Below, piece after piece: positions 23,150-35,001 of a stretch of 64,000 bases of DNA. The stretch comes from Apricaphanius iberus (lineage: Eukaryota > Chordata > Actinopteri > Cyprinodontiformes > Aphaniidae): NCBI GenBank assembly GCA_028564705.1, contig JAPXFQ010001662.1, positions 7,810,001 through 7,874,000 of the forward strand, in the 5' to 3' direction. Under the pieces are notes generated by a model. It saw only the letters and a program-made list of their open reading frames with translations. It made no database searches and was not told the DNA's origin. How positions within the stretch are numbered: the first letter of the stretch is position 1; each line of letters begins with the position of its first letter. The position numbers and the translations under genes are program-made.

Positions 23150-23872
23150 TGTTTTATCTAAAAAGTCACAGGGTATATGTTAATTAATCTTGATTAATTA
23201 ACATTCCTAAATATGACTACAACTACAATATTTAGTGTAAATAAAAGGACACATCCAGGTGCAGTTGCTCTTCTTTTAAATTAAATAAATTAGATTAATA
23301 ATATTTTTGTTTTGGACTCCGCAATCGCCTTCACACATGACCATTTTTTGTTCAAAATATGTTTAAAAATGTATTTTCATGGTTTCATTCAAAATAATAT
23401 GGCACGTAGTGAGTAGGGATGGGTATCATTTAGGTTTTTTCTGATACCGGTGCCAAACCGGTACTTTTGAAATGGTGCCGGTGCTTAAATGGTGCTCGAA
23501 ATGGTGCTTAAAGAATAGAAAACATAAGAACTTCGTCCAAAAACCCTCTAATTTTTTTTTTTTTTTTGTAGGTCTGGTAAACTATAAAAAAACTTTATTC
23601 TAATTCATCACAGGGTAGCTGTGAATTAACCACCATTCCTAAATATGACCAAAAAAACACATTTCTGTTTAAATAAAGGACAAATCTAGATGCAGTTGCT
23701 TATTTTATTTTTTTTATCCACACAGCTGCGTGCTCGGACGCGTTGACGAACTGTCCGAGCAGCAGCTGCGTAAAGTAGGGGAAAACGGAACTTTGTACGG
23801 ACGACAGATAAAAGTAGCACTGAAACTGAAACTCATCCATACTCATGGAGCAAATGGTGAAACTCTCCTAAC
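23150..23872. repeat. Nested AT-rich repeats, including a hAT-like left end
   Basis: A copy of the repeat at 1-180 starts near 23165. At 23414 a new left end appears (tagggatgggtatcat), followed by variants of 'ggtgcttaaatggtgc', which is a familiar fish hAT-type miniature element. A second copy of the 1-180 pattern at 23600-23705 fits its interior. The right end was not located, probably because another element is inserted at 23873. Confidence 0.5.
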
Positions 23873-24998
23873 TAGGGCATATGCAATTAAATCGCGATTT
23901 GGTAAAATGCGATTTCCTAATGGCAAAGGCTGCGATTTGACTTGATGTAAACATATCTGCTAAAGTCACCTGACTTGCAAACAACGCAGGGAGAGAAGGA
24001 AACGCTGCACTTTAACCAGTTATAAAATGACCAAAAGCTTAACAGAATCCAACACTACACAATAGTTGGTACCAAAGAGGAAAAGTACATCAGTTGTGAG
24101 AAATTAAATCTGCTATGAAAACGTTGATGCTGCGCAACGCCAGGTAATATGCAGAACCCGTCTTGGTATTTATTGCTGCCTCACGAGGTAGGCTACAGTA
24201 CGAACCTTTATCAACACCTAAAAACATCACCTCACCATATATGAGAGTTGCACGGCTAAACTGACCGCCACCAGCGTTTAAATTTCCAGTAAACAAACTT
24301 CGAGGCGACAGGGATCGCTGACCGAGCTGTTTGAAAGAATCGCTCCTTACGAACATAAAAAAACGGCACACTGAAATAATTCGTGCTATAACGGGTTTTA
24401 TAGCCAAAAGTTAGCTTTGTTAACCAGGATGAATAAGCTAGGATTCAATCTCACGAACTCACTTTAGCCACATTTTACCTGCGCTGTATAAAAAATCCCG
24501 ACAGAAAGTTAAAGCCGCACCGAAAACAGCGGAGTATTTTGCAACAACTGACCTGAGATCAAACCGCTCTATGGAGCCATTACAGAGTCTGAAAGTGGAT
24601 TAGATCGATGGAGAATTAAAAATCAGAGCTTGTTCCTTCAAGCATCCTACTTCCTGGATAACCACACGGAGGAAAACATTGCAGGCGGAGGGAAATACTA
24701 GCTGGGATCAAAAGGAAGAAAACCTTGATTGCAGAACAACACTGATGACCATCGAGTGTGATGATTAAAAGTAGATAAAGTTGTTAATATTTGCCTTTGT
24801 CTTAAAATAAGTAAATAATCTCATGGAATAGAATAAATTATGTATAAAAATCTGTTTATAATACACAATATTTTTGATTGCATTAATTAAAAAATACATG
24901 ACAAAAGCCCCACAAAAATAATTGCACATTAAATCGCAATCGCAATATTGAAGAAAAAAAATCGCAATTAGATTATTTTCCAAAATCGCTCAGCCCTA
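23873..24998. mobile_element. hAT-like element, 1126 bp
   Basis: The right end complement reads tagggctgagcgattttgg, a very common fish hAT end. The left end begins tagggcatatgcaatt. The flanks are ctcctaac (23865-23872) and ctccaaac (24999-25006), an 8-bp target duplication with one mismatch. Both ends carry aaatcgc/gcgattt-rich subterminal sequence. There is no transposase in the interior. Confidence 0.75.
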
Positions 24999-25006
24999 CT
25001 CCAAAC

Positions 25007-25512
25007 TCAGAACGCCTCTGAAGAATGATGTGTATCAATACACATCGTAAATGCACCCGTTGACAACGTTGTCTGGCTTCATTATTTAAAAAAGACAATT
25101 CACTTTCAACAAGATCCGCCATGTCCTAAACAACTAGCGACTAAGAAATCCCCACCCGCACGCTGACGTACTGACGCGACGCGGACTACACAGTGTGCAA
25201 GTAGGTGGGTTTTAATTCTAAAGCATCAACTTTCCTCAATTTGAGCGTTTAACCGCTTGGCTGCGATGACCGGTGTGAATGTGGCATAATTTGCTTTTAC
25301 ATTGGAAATGTGTGTTCTGATGTAAGAGATTCTTAAAAATAAAAGTTGATGTGGTGAAAATATTGAGAGATTAGTCATATTTATTAAAGGTTGTCATGCT
25401 TTTAAAAATGTATCTGTAAGTAAAACATCTTTGGGTCCATGTAATGACTAAAGTGAAATGGGCTTCATTTTACACATCTAAAAGCATCTCCTTTCTCTTT
25501 CTTCATTTTCAG
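25007..25512 (+). other. End of the gene C intron
   Basis: No further exon is visible. The last bases are a good polypyrimidine tract and acceptor (tttcttcattttcag). A short CpG-richer patch at about 25135-25200 may be the remainder of the element interrupted at 23873. Confidence 0.5.
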
Positions 25513-27488
25513 GCCTTCCCGTGGTTTTTGTGCCTATCGCTGACCAACAGCGTTGTGCGCAGGAGGAACCGGAACATCTGCAAGTGAAACAGAACAAGGA
25601 AGAACTAGAAGACCCAGAGATAAAACAAGAAGAGCAGGAAATCTGCATTAATCAAGACGAAGAACACACTGGACTGAAACAGGAAACCGAAACCATCATA
25701 TCGATTCCAGATAATGAGAAGTACCACATCATATCGGACCCTAATGGAACCCAAATCCTCTTTCAGAGTGCTTATAAAGCTGAGAACCAGGATCAGGCAG
25801 AATGCGATCCTAAAAACTATGTGTCAAAAAAGGATGAAGAGCTAAAACCAATTATAAGTTGTCAGAAAAGAACATGGGATGATGATGATTCTGACAAGTT
25901 ATCTTGTAATGTTAGTGATAGATTTTTCACTCAAAACAGTTACTTAACTACTGACATGCAAACTCACAAAGGTGAGAAGCCTTTCTCTTGTATGACGTGT
26001 GCTAAAACTTTTAGTGTAAAAAGTAATTTAACGGTTCACATGAGAATTCACACGAAGGAGAAGCCTTTAACATGTACGACATGCGGAAAACGTTTCGCTA
26101 AACAAGACTGTTTAACTATTCACATGAAACTTCATGCTGGTGAGAAGCCTTTTTCCTGCGAGACCTGTGGGAAAAGTTACAGTGATAAAAGTAATTTAAA
26201 AGCGCACATGCGACTTCACACAGGGGAGAAGCCTTTCACATGTACAACCTGCGGAAAAAGTTACAGTCAAAGCAGTTGTTTAAAGTATCACGTGAAAACT
26301 CACTCGGGGGAGAAGCCCTTCTTGTGCGTGACCTGCGGAAAAAGATTCAGACAAAAGGTTAATTTAACAACTCACATGAAAAATCACACGGGGGAAGTTT
26401 TCACATGTAAAACCTGTGGAAAAAAATACCGTCAGAAGAGTGGTTTGGGTCGTCACATGAGGAGTCACACAGGGGAGAAGCCTTTCACATGTACGACCTG
26501 TGGAAAAAGTTATAGTCTAAGCAGTTGTTTAAAGTATCACGTGAAAACTCACTCAGGTGAGAAGCCCTTCTTGTGCGTGACCTGCGGAAAAAGATTCAGT
26601 CAAAAAGTTAATTTAACAATTCACATGAAAAATCACACAGGGGAGGTTTTCACATGTGAAACCTGTGGAAAATGTTACAATCAGAAGAGTGGTTTGGATC
26701 GTCACATGAGAAGTCACACAGGTGAAAAGCCTTTAACATGTACAACCTGTGGAAAAAGTTTCACTAAAAAAGAGTGTTTCAGAATTCACATGAAAATTCA
26801 TGCTGGTGAGAAGCCGTTTTCATGTGAGACCTGTGGGAAAAGTTACAATGACAAAAGCAATTTAAACGCGCACATGCGACTTCACACAGGGGAGAAGCCT
26901 TTCACATGTATGATTTGCGGAAAAAGTTACAGTGAAAGAAGTTGTTTAAAGTATCACGTGAAAACTCATTCAGCTGAGAAGCCGTTCTTGTGTGTAACCT
27001 GCGGAAAAAGATTCCGTCAAAAAGTTAACTTAACAATTCACATGAAAAATCATGCAGGGGAGGTTTTCACATGTGAAACCTGTGGAAAAAGTTACCGTCA
27101 GAAGAGTGGTTTGGGTCGTCACATGAGAAGTCACACAGGTGAAAAGCCTTTCTTGTGTTATACGTGTGGAAAATCTTTCCGAGTCAAAGACTGTCTAAGA
27201 GCTCACATGAGAACCCATACAGGTGAGAAGCCTTTCTCTTGTATTACCTGTGGTAAAAGTTTCACCCAACAAGCCAGTTTACGATATCACAGTAGGAGTC
27301 ACACAGGTGAGAAGCCTTACTCGTGTTCGACCTGTGGAAAAAGCTTCAGTGAAAAAAATGGCTTAACATATCACATGATGACTCACACAGGAGAGAAACC
27401 TTTCTCATGTATCAGTTGTGGGAAAAGATGCATTTCTAAAGGTAATTTAAAAAGTCACATGAGAATCCACACAGGTGAAATGAAGTAA
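25513..27488 (+). CDS. ZNF gene C: finger exon, 18 C2H2 fingers
   Basis: This exon encodes most of a predicted 679-residue zinc-finger protein when joined to 17250-17313. It starts after ttcattttcag in phase 1. The first 120 or so residues are the acidic linker, with IKQE and LKQE motifs. A degenerate finger follows (second Cys and first His replaced), then 18 C2H2 fingers. Three-finger blocks are repeated: fingers 4-6, 7-9 and 12-14 are near copies, and fingers 2-3 match 10-11, so 2-6 and 10-14 form a five-finger duplication. Between fingers 5-6, 8-9 and 13-14 the linker is one residue short (TGEVF or AGEVF). The last finger has Cys in place of the usual Phe. No stop or frameshift is seen, so it is probably functional. 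The DNA target is unknown. Confidence 0.92.
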
Positions 27489-30400
27489 TGTGAATCTCGG
27501 TTCGTCCATCCATTTGTTCAGTGTGAGGGAATACAGTGTTGGAGGGGTTGGCCCTGATCTCTGCGGTGGTCATCAGACAAAAGGTGCGATACAGAAATGA
27601 CTGAAATCTCTGAAAATAGAAATAATTACTAATAATGGTTTCAAAATTTTCATTTGTTTTAGCTTTTTGTCTATTTTTTACTTAAGATTTTATATTCTAT
27701 TTTAGTTTAATTAGTTGTTAACATTTTATGATAGTTTAGTTGAGCTTTTTGAAAATGTTTAGTTTAGTTCATTAGTTTTAGTTTTAATCTTTTCGTTAAA
27801 CGTAAGTTGTGTACCAGGTCACTAAAAACAAACATAAAAAAAAAAGAAGAAATGTATAACAAAATCTCTGAAAATGATTTAGGTTTTTAAAAAATGTATT
27901 GACATGGGCCAGATTAACATCCATACAAATCAGGCAATTATAAAAGTTCTGTAAACACAATGATACAACCTGTGCATAAAAAAGTCCAACAAGTAATGCA
28001 GCTGCTACAGTTCTATAAAAAACACTCAGTGGCAACACAACAAAACAAAAGCCAAGCTACCAAGAGTACTTTGATGATTTCGATCATTTTGCACATATTC
28101 TAGTAGTAAGTAATCCCAAATTAGACTCTGGTGCTTTCTCTCAACCCTTGCTTATATGATGCTAGGCGGACAGCTGCTACACAGACGACTTTACTGAGAT
28201 GTTTGGATAATTCAGCACGGCCAGTAACAACCAACAACAACCAGAAACTATAGAGGGAATATTTGTCCATTAACCCAGCGGGTACGCCCACAACCTACAG
28301 CAGCTACACAGATCCGGCGTAACACCGGCTCCCATTGCTATTGCTTGTAGTTTGCAGTCGTAGTGTTAGTTAGCAATGTTTGTTTGTTAGCCGTAGCTAG
28401 GGTTGCCAACTTTCATAAATTAAAATAAGAGACACTTAGGCTACAGGGCGTTATTCAACACGGCCGAGGCGTCCGACTCGTTTTCAATATTTCTTTCTAA
28501 AGGGACTACGAGGATTTTGCAGATTAACCCCAAACATCTTTAAACTTGTTATTCTGCTGATTTAAATACAAATGTAGGAGTGGGATGACAATTAAATTGG
28601 CTTGCATGGCTTGTCTGAGCAAAAATCAAACCATAATAAGAAATTTAATGCAATGTTCACTTAAAATTGACTATTTCTCAAAAATGTACAATTTCAACAG
28701 CCAGCACCTATCCAAGAATGTTTTTCATTTTGATTTGTTTATTAGCACAATTAATCAGTATGATTCGTTAAGTTGTTTATATTAATTGGATAATAGACTA
28801 TGCCAGCCTACTGGCTTATAAAAAAAAAATCCTCCACAATTAATCCAACAAAATAAAATTGCACATGCACGAGACATCTTGAAAAAACACGCAATAAATG
28901 TAATCTATCATCAATATTCTAGCCTACATGCCACATAAGCCTCAAAGACGTGTGTGTTTTCTGCGTTCTTGTGTGCCTTCCGTGTTGTGCAGCGAGTGTT
29001 CTCAGTGTGCGACTATGAACACTCACAGACATAGGTTACAATTTGCCTTGTATTGGTCTTTGCTGGCTCTGTCCAGCCAAGCATGGGCTTCGTCCCACTC
29101 ATCTATATCTCTGTAAGAGTTTTTGGGACATTTTTGAAGGTGCTGCGTGTGAAGCGTCAGTGTGTTGTGTGTGTGTGTGTCTGCCTGATCAATCCTGGAC
29201 GCGCAACACTCACAAGCCTCAAACACAAACAATTTGCGGTCCATTTAGATCCCGGCGCTAGAACAGTTTTGCTGACTGTAGTTGGGTGATTTCCGGTATT
29301 TTATTTTTATATACTTAGGTGGAATAATAATGTGTGCGACAGACATAGTTGGACCTTTATGAAAATAGTTCACTTTAGTTCGTTTTGTGAACACTCATTA
29401 GAGTTTTTTTTTGTTGCAGATTCTTATTATTTTTATTTCAGTTAACAAACATGTTCTTTTGCTTCTAGTTTTGGTTATTTTGTATGTTTTTCGTTAACTA
29501 TAATTACCCTGGCCAGGACCGCTCTGATCACATATGAGGGATATTCAACATGTTGGATCGTTTTAGTCCGATATCACGTTGTGTGTGGTGCGTTGTGAGC
29601 ACAAACGAGCTCGCAGACTGTTGAATGTTAGGTGTAACGAATCATAAATCCAGATGACAGGCAGCAGAACACATTGGAAGCGTATGTTAATGCTCCCTCG
29701 ACCCTTGTCCACAAATTCATAGAAACAGAGATCAGTCAGAGCAAAGTTTGATGGCATTTCAGTTTTAAAAAAAGACTTACCTCCAGATCTTTGTATAAAA
29801 AGAAGAGATCTTGCTCCTGTTATCTTAAGAAGTATAGATTAATTTCAAAAGTCCCAAATCAGTTGGACTAAGGCAGTTATTTGGTTTACTCTTTCTGCAT
29901 GTAAACACACTGACTGTCCAAATAAATCAAGCAGGATTTTAAAATATTGGTGCTGCAAAAATATAATTTGACCGAAAATTTTGATGTTTGCTGAAATAAA
30001 TCTACTTAAAACCTTTGTAGTTTCAATAAATCTTTGTTCACTTTCTATATAAAATTTATTTCAGACTAATATTTTTAGGTAGAACAAATATATATTTTTT
30101 TTTCTAAAAAAAAATTCTACACTATAAATTTAGGAATCAAAAATAGAAATTAGGACCCATTAGATTTCAAATCATTAAATTATCTCTTTGTGTTTTCTTT
30201 TATTGTTGAGTTTTCTTAAGTTATGGACAAGCTTGGTTTTAACTGTCTTGTGTCGAATGAGGCAATTGTTATATTTTGGTTGTGTACAGTTTCCCATTGG
30301 TTTTATTGTGTGTTTCTAGATATGTATGTACATTATATATATATTACATATATATGTACATCGCTTAAATTATGTGGAAGATAAAAGAATTGAAGCACGA

Positions 30401-31000
30401 GCAGGATATTATGAAAAATAAGTGGGTGGTGGTCATATTACTTTTTGCTGGTTTAAAATAAAATGCAATCCATGCTGCAAAGTAAACTTTAAATGTACTG
30501 TTATGATTAAATGTTAAAAAAATTTTATATATCTACAATTTTTTTTAACCCTTTGACAATTAAAACCATTGTTGCATTGTTAAAAATCACTTTAATTCAG
30601 ACCACATCTCTGTATCGAATGTATTTTTATTCGTCTGATGTAATATTTTAATGTTTGTTTTAGCTGCAAGCAGAATATTAACAGAAATAAAGGGTTTAAA
30701 CTATTGACTGATTTATGGTTTATTTTAAGTTTAAGTACCCCAAATCATGTACACTTCACATGCAATACATACAGTGTCAGCAACCAGCCAGCACATAAAA
30801 AAACAACAAAATTAATTACTTATAAACACTTGCAAAGAGATAGGATGAAGTATAACCTTCAGTCTTTATTGAATCAATATTTGTTTTAATAAGTGAATTT
30901 AGGTGGTGAAATAAATTAACGTTTTAATATTAAATTGTGTACAAGGTATATAACTGTAAAGAGGAGGTTATTCAGAGGGGACTAGATCATTCAAAGTGGA
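27489..31000. other. Gene-poor stretch after gene C
   Basis: No host exon is recognised. AT-rich repeats with 'tagtttagttcattagttt' and 'tcgttaactataattaccc' motifs lie at 27600-27805 and 29340-29510 and look like parts of one old DNA element. A GT microsatellite is at about 29167-29181. A small minus-strand BED-like exon lies at 29027-29150. From about 30420 to 31000 the sequence is a diverged copy of 34.2-34.7 kb. Confidence 0.5.
29027..29150 (-). pseudogene. BED-like finger exon of a transposase (fragment)
   Basis: Read on the minus strand, the segment DEWDEAHAWLDRASKDQY is followed by KANCNLC, the aromatic-then-Cys-x2-Cys order of a BED-type finger. A strong donor (gtgagt) follows directly at about 29026, as if the finger were split by an intron. 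No partner exon was found. It is best read as a remnant of a hAT-type transposase gene. Confidence 0.35.
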
Positions 31001-31210
31001 ACTAAATGTGTACAGTTTCTTTAGTGGAGCCACAGTGAAACACACGGCAGATGCAGCCCTGTTATGCTGCACAAATGCAAGTGTTGGTTTTTCTTCTGTT
31101 GGTTTTTCTGGTGAACATTTTGAGTGTTTGTGGTAAAAAAAAAAAAGAAATCCTTGCTTTTCCCACTTTTCAGTCTCAAAGACAGTTTATCACAGAGCAC
31201 AGATGGTAGC
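31000..31210 (+). pseudogene. Relic of a ZNF first exon and 5' UTR
   Basis: This is a diverged copy of 34.69-34.90 kb. It keeps the 5' UTR block (agtggagccacagtgaaacac), a hydrophobic upstream frame from the ATG at 31075 and the A-run, then decays where the exon should start. No coding first exon can be read. It probably arose by duplication of the promoter-proximal part of a ZNF gene. Confidence 0.55.
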
Positions 31211-31409
31211 GTGCAGTGAAGTTGGTTTTAAGTTGGATATTCAGACTTTCAGTCTATGGTTTATTAAGGTGATGAGTTTTCATCACTTGTGTGTACCACT
31301 CTTCATAGCGGCGGTTCGCTTAGGGACCATCAACAAAGTAGTCTGTTGAAAATGCACATTCAAAAAAATAGCTGCCCAGTTATGTGACCAAATGACTGAA
31401 AATCTTTTT

Positions 31410-31900
31410 CCAGATGTGATCCAGACCAAAGATTCGGTTTTTACAATATTTTTATAATCTCATATTTTTTATGAATATTTTAATGTAAAATTATGGAAGT
31501 CAACAGCACCAAATCAATCTTAAAATTTCTTATTACATCTAAAGAACTAGATACAATTTATCTCCAGTGTTTCTATACCAGACCAAAGAGACACGACAGT
31601 TTTTCAAACATTTTTAAAATCTCATTTTTTTTATGGATATTTTTATGTAAAATTATAGATTTTTCTTCAATAGCTTCCAGGTTACGTCGCCAGGTGACTC
31701 AAAATAAATTTCCAGCTTTATTATTATACCAAACCAAAAGGAACCAACAAAAAATTATTTCATATTTTAGATCAATATGTTTATGTAAAATTAAGGATTT
31801 ATTTTCAATATCTTCCAGGTTACGTCGCCAGGTGAAACCAAATGTATCTTCAAATGTCTTATTACATCCAAAGGAAAAACACATTTTTTCAATTTGTATG
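31410..31900 (+). repeat. Tandem repeat, about 3.5 units of 140-157 bp
   Basis: Units start near 'ccagaccaaa' at 31421, 31578 and 31729, with a partial fourth near 31868. Each carries 'tttatgtaaaatta' and 'tccaggttacgtcgccaggt' (the latter in units 2 and 3). A 186-codon open frame (31493-32053) runs through it and repeats a short SRLRRQV segment, but no known domain fits and unit lengths are uneven. I treat it as a minisatellite, not a gene. Confidence 0.65.
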
Positions 31901-32532
31901 CATCTAAAAAATTGTGTTAACAGACTAGTGACAGGTTTTAAAATAGCCCTATGGTTATGTGAAGTATGTTTCAGGAAAACCTCTACGTTCAAATATGTTC
32001 AAATTTCAGCAGGAAGAGAATTCTGTGTTTTACATGATAAAAACATAAAATAGTAAATTGGTAGTTGAGCTATAGACTAAAATGGATTATGATCCATTAA
32101 ATATTAATCAAAGCCACTCTGAACAAATTAATCTATAATCTAGATTCAAAGGAACTGTGTGTTTTTAAAAATTGTTCTAGATTAGCAGAGCATAGCAACT
32201 AGATTCTGCTTCTCAATGTGTGGTTCTGGTTTTTGAGATGCAGATTAGATTTGAACCTGAAGACCTGCGTCGTTGTTTTTTATTATTATTTTACTTGATG
32301 CAGATGTGGATTTAACTTGATCTTTAACTAACCAGCTTTAACTTTGCTTGCGGACACTTATGAAACATTTTATTGTTTCCATCTGATCACTAATGAGCTG
32401 TGAGTTATCACTGTAAGTTTCACAGCTGTACCTGTTTTGGGCCTTAAATTACAGAAATTTTGCCCGGCCAAAAAAGCCATTCAGTGCCATTTTAAAACAT
32501 TAGACAGTTATGAATGATGCATCATTTTCTAT

Positions 32533-32960
32533 AGGGATGCACCGATACTGGTACCAGATATCAGGGCCAATACCATTCCAATGTACTCGTTTTGGTATCA
32601 TTTAATTGATACCATGAACTGACGTGGAGAAACTGCAAAAATTTAACAGAAAATATTTTATTCTTCACTTGACATTTTTGTTTTGTGATTATTTTATTTA
32701 TCAATATACATGTTTTTATCCGCCATCAGTTGTCTCCATTTGTACGAGTTCTCCTGCAGTTTTTTTGAGCTGACGAGTCGCTGGCTCATTCCTATATTTG
32801 TCATAAAACTAACGCACCTTATTACGAATGATTAAATTAATTTATACATTTATTATAATATTTATTATAATTATTTTTCTGTTTTTTTTTTTTCTGGCAA
32901 TGTTACAGCGCCACCAATGGCCCCGGCATAGGAACTACAGCAGCTTCAGAAACTGTGGGC
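32533..32960. mobile_element. Left part of a hAT-like element
   Basis: The start tagggatgcaccgatactgg is of the same family as the complete element at 7081-7581. No matching right end was found before the palindrome at 33.12 kb, so the copy is truncated. The right boundary given is approximate. Confidence 0.5.
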
Positions 32961-33123
32961 AAAATGTCCTTTCCATCAATTTTTGAAAACTAAACTGTTT
33001 AGTCTCAGTATAAATATGGCCTTAGTTTCCTGCTGCCACATGTTGTTATGCTGCTAGCCAAGGGATCTCAGACCATAAAGATGTTTCAGCGATTGTTATA
33101 ACAATAAAAACTATGTAAATTGA

Positions 33124-34052
33124 ATCTAAATAATTGTAATTATTTCATAACTACTTTTTAATCTGGTGGTTGATTTGTAAAAAAAAACAATAGCCAGTGG
33201 TTGTATTACTTTTTTACGACAGAGGATTAGGGCCATTTAAAAAAAAAAAAAAAGTATTTTGGAGTAAATTTCCTCACCCAAAAACTAGGAAATTCTCTGA
33301 TGTGAAAAAGTAGCAAAATTACGAGTAAAAAAGTTAGATTAATCGCACATATTTTCCACAAAAAAAAAACTCTGAAATTGTGTCACAAAAGTCATAAAAA
33401 TTCTGAGTTAAAAGACAGACATTTTTAGATTAATTTCAAATATTTCCTAGGAAAAACCATAACTTTCATGTAGAAAAGTAGAAAATTTGTGAGAAAAATC
33501 TAAGAAATTTTTATGATTAAAGGCATAATTTTTAATTTAAAAAATTTTCTGACTTCACAATGTCAGAAATATTTTAGTTTAGAGATCGAAAATGTATGCC
33601 TTTAATCAAATAAATTTAGTATTTTTTTCCCGCAGATTTTTCCTCTTTTCTGCATCAGATAATGATGGGGGGTTTTCTAGAAAATAACTGAAATTAATCT
33701 CTTTCTGTCTTTTAACTTGCAATTTTACGATTTTTGTGACAGAATTGCTGAGGTTTTTTTCCCCCCTGGAAAATATGTGCAATTAATCTCACTTTTTTAC
33801 TCGTAATTTTGCTACTTTTTCACATCAGATAATTTCTGAGTTTTTTCTAGAAAATGCAGGACTTTAATCTCAGAATTTCTCAGTTTTTGAGTGAGGAAAT
33901 TTATTCCAAAATATTTTTATTTTGTTTACAATGGCCCTAATACTCGTCGTAAAAAAGTAATACAACCACTGACTATTGTTTATTTTTATTTTTATTTACA
34001 AATCAACCACCAGATTAAAAAGTAGTTATGAAATAATTACAATTAATTAGAT
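33124..34052. mobile_element. Foldback element: about 930-bp palindrome
   Basis: The two halves are inverted copies. Outer parts 33124-33178 and 33998-34051 pair (ataattgtaattatttc with its complement), as do 33213-33260 and 33915-33965, and the inner parts 33507-33533 and 33590-33618 (atgattaaaggcat / atgcctttaat). The spacer is about 55 bp. The sequence could form a hairpin with arms of about 430 bp. There is no coding potential. A second, shorter copy lies at 17573-17965, so this is a mobile family and not a local inversion. Confidence 0.8.
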
Positions 34053-34679
34053 TTAATTTACAGATTAATCTCAGAAATTTTGAGTTTCTACTAGTAATTT
34101 TGCTACTTTTGGACATCACAGATATTCTGAGTTTTTTCTGGAAAATATTTGACTTTAATCTCTGAATTTTTTTGGTTTGTTGGGTGTAGATTTAATCCAA
34201 AATAATTTTGTTTTGTTCACAATGGACCTAATACTAAGACATACTTTTTGCTGGTTTACAATAAACAATTAAACGATTCCATACATAATTTAATTCCGCA
34301 GAAATATTGAGATTCACTGTTATAATGATCAAATCAGCCATGTATAATGTGAAAGTAGGGAATAAAATGGTCATATTAAAAAAATTGGAATATGTGCTCT
34401 AATAGGCAATGTTTGTCAAAGTAAAATTACCATTTAAAAGTAAATAATTTTAAGCATTATCAAACATGCTTTTCATTAATCCCACATTTGTGTACTAAAT
34501 ATATTTTTATTGGAACGATGTATTAACCTATTTTAATTTCGAATAGTTTTTAGCTGCAAGCAGAAAAATCATCATTAACAGAAATAAAGACTTTAAACCA
34601 TCATTCTATGTGTACTTACTCTATGTAATGTTTCATTTAGTGAATACAACTGCATATAATAAGAGGTCGTTTATAGGGC

Positions 34680-34999
34680 ATTAATACATTCAAGGCGGAA
34701 CTAAAAGTCGTTTACACTTTCTTCAGTGGAGCCAAAGTGAAACACACGGGAAATAGTCGTGCTGCACAAATGGTAGCATTAGCTTTTCTTCTGCTGGTGT
34801 TTCCGGCGAACATTTGAGTTTTTGCAGTAAAAAAAAAAAGTCCACAATTCAGCCTCAAGGAGATTCGATCAGCGAGCATTTAACTTCTACCGAGGAAACA
34901 AAAACAGAGAAATAATTGTGAAGTCAGAGGAAGAGTTGGATGATCAGAGCAGCCGGCTGGATTTCACCGGGACACCCCAGATTATTTTACACCCGACAG
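34680..34999 (+). pseudogene. Decayed ZNF first exon (candidate for gene D)
   Basis: The 5' UTR block (agtggagccaaagtgaaacac) and the A-run at 34829-34840 are followed by a first-exon sequence that has lost its ATG (aaaaagtccaca where others have atgtcc). It also carries a deletion that shifts frame at about 34910. The second half still reads IVKSEEELDDQSSRLDF, then TPQIILHPT, and ends at a good phase 1 donor (gtatta at 35000). The position of the internal ATG used in the copies at 17250 and 57220 is TTG here. The exon could be transcribed but has no usable start codon. Confidence 0.65.
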
Positions 35000-35001
35000 G
35001 T

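Noticed and set aside
25970..27480. Regular 84-base DNA periodicity that at first looks like a repeat array or CRISPR
   Set aside because: The period is the 28-residue C2H2 finger, it lies in an open frame, and there are no unique spacers between identical repeats.
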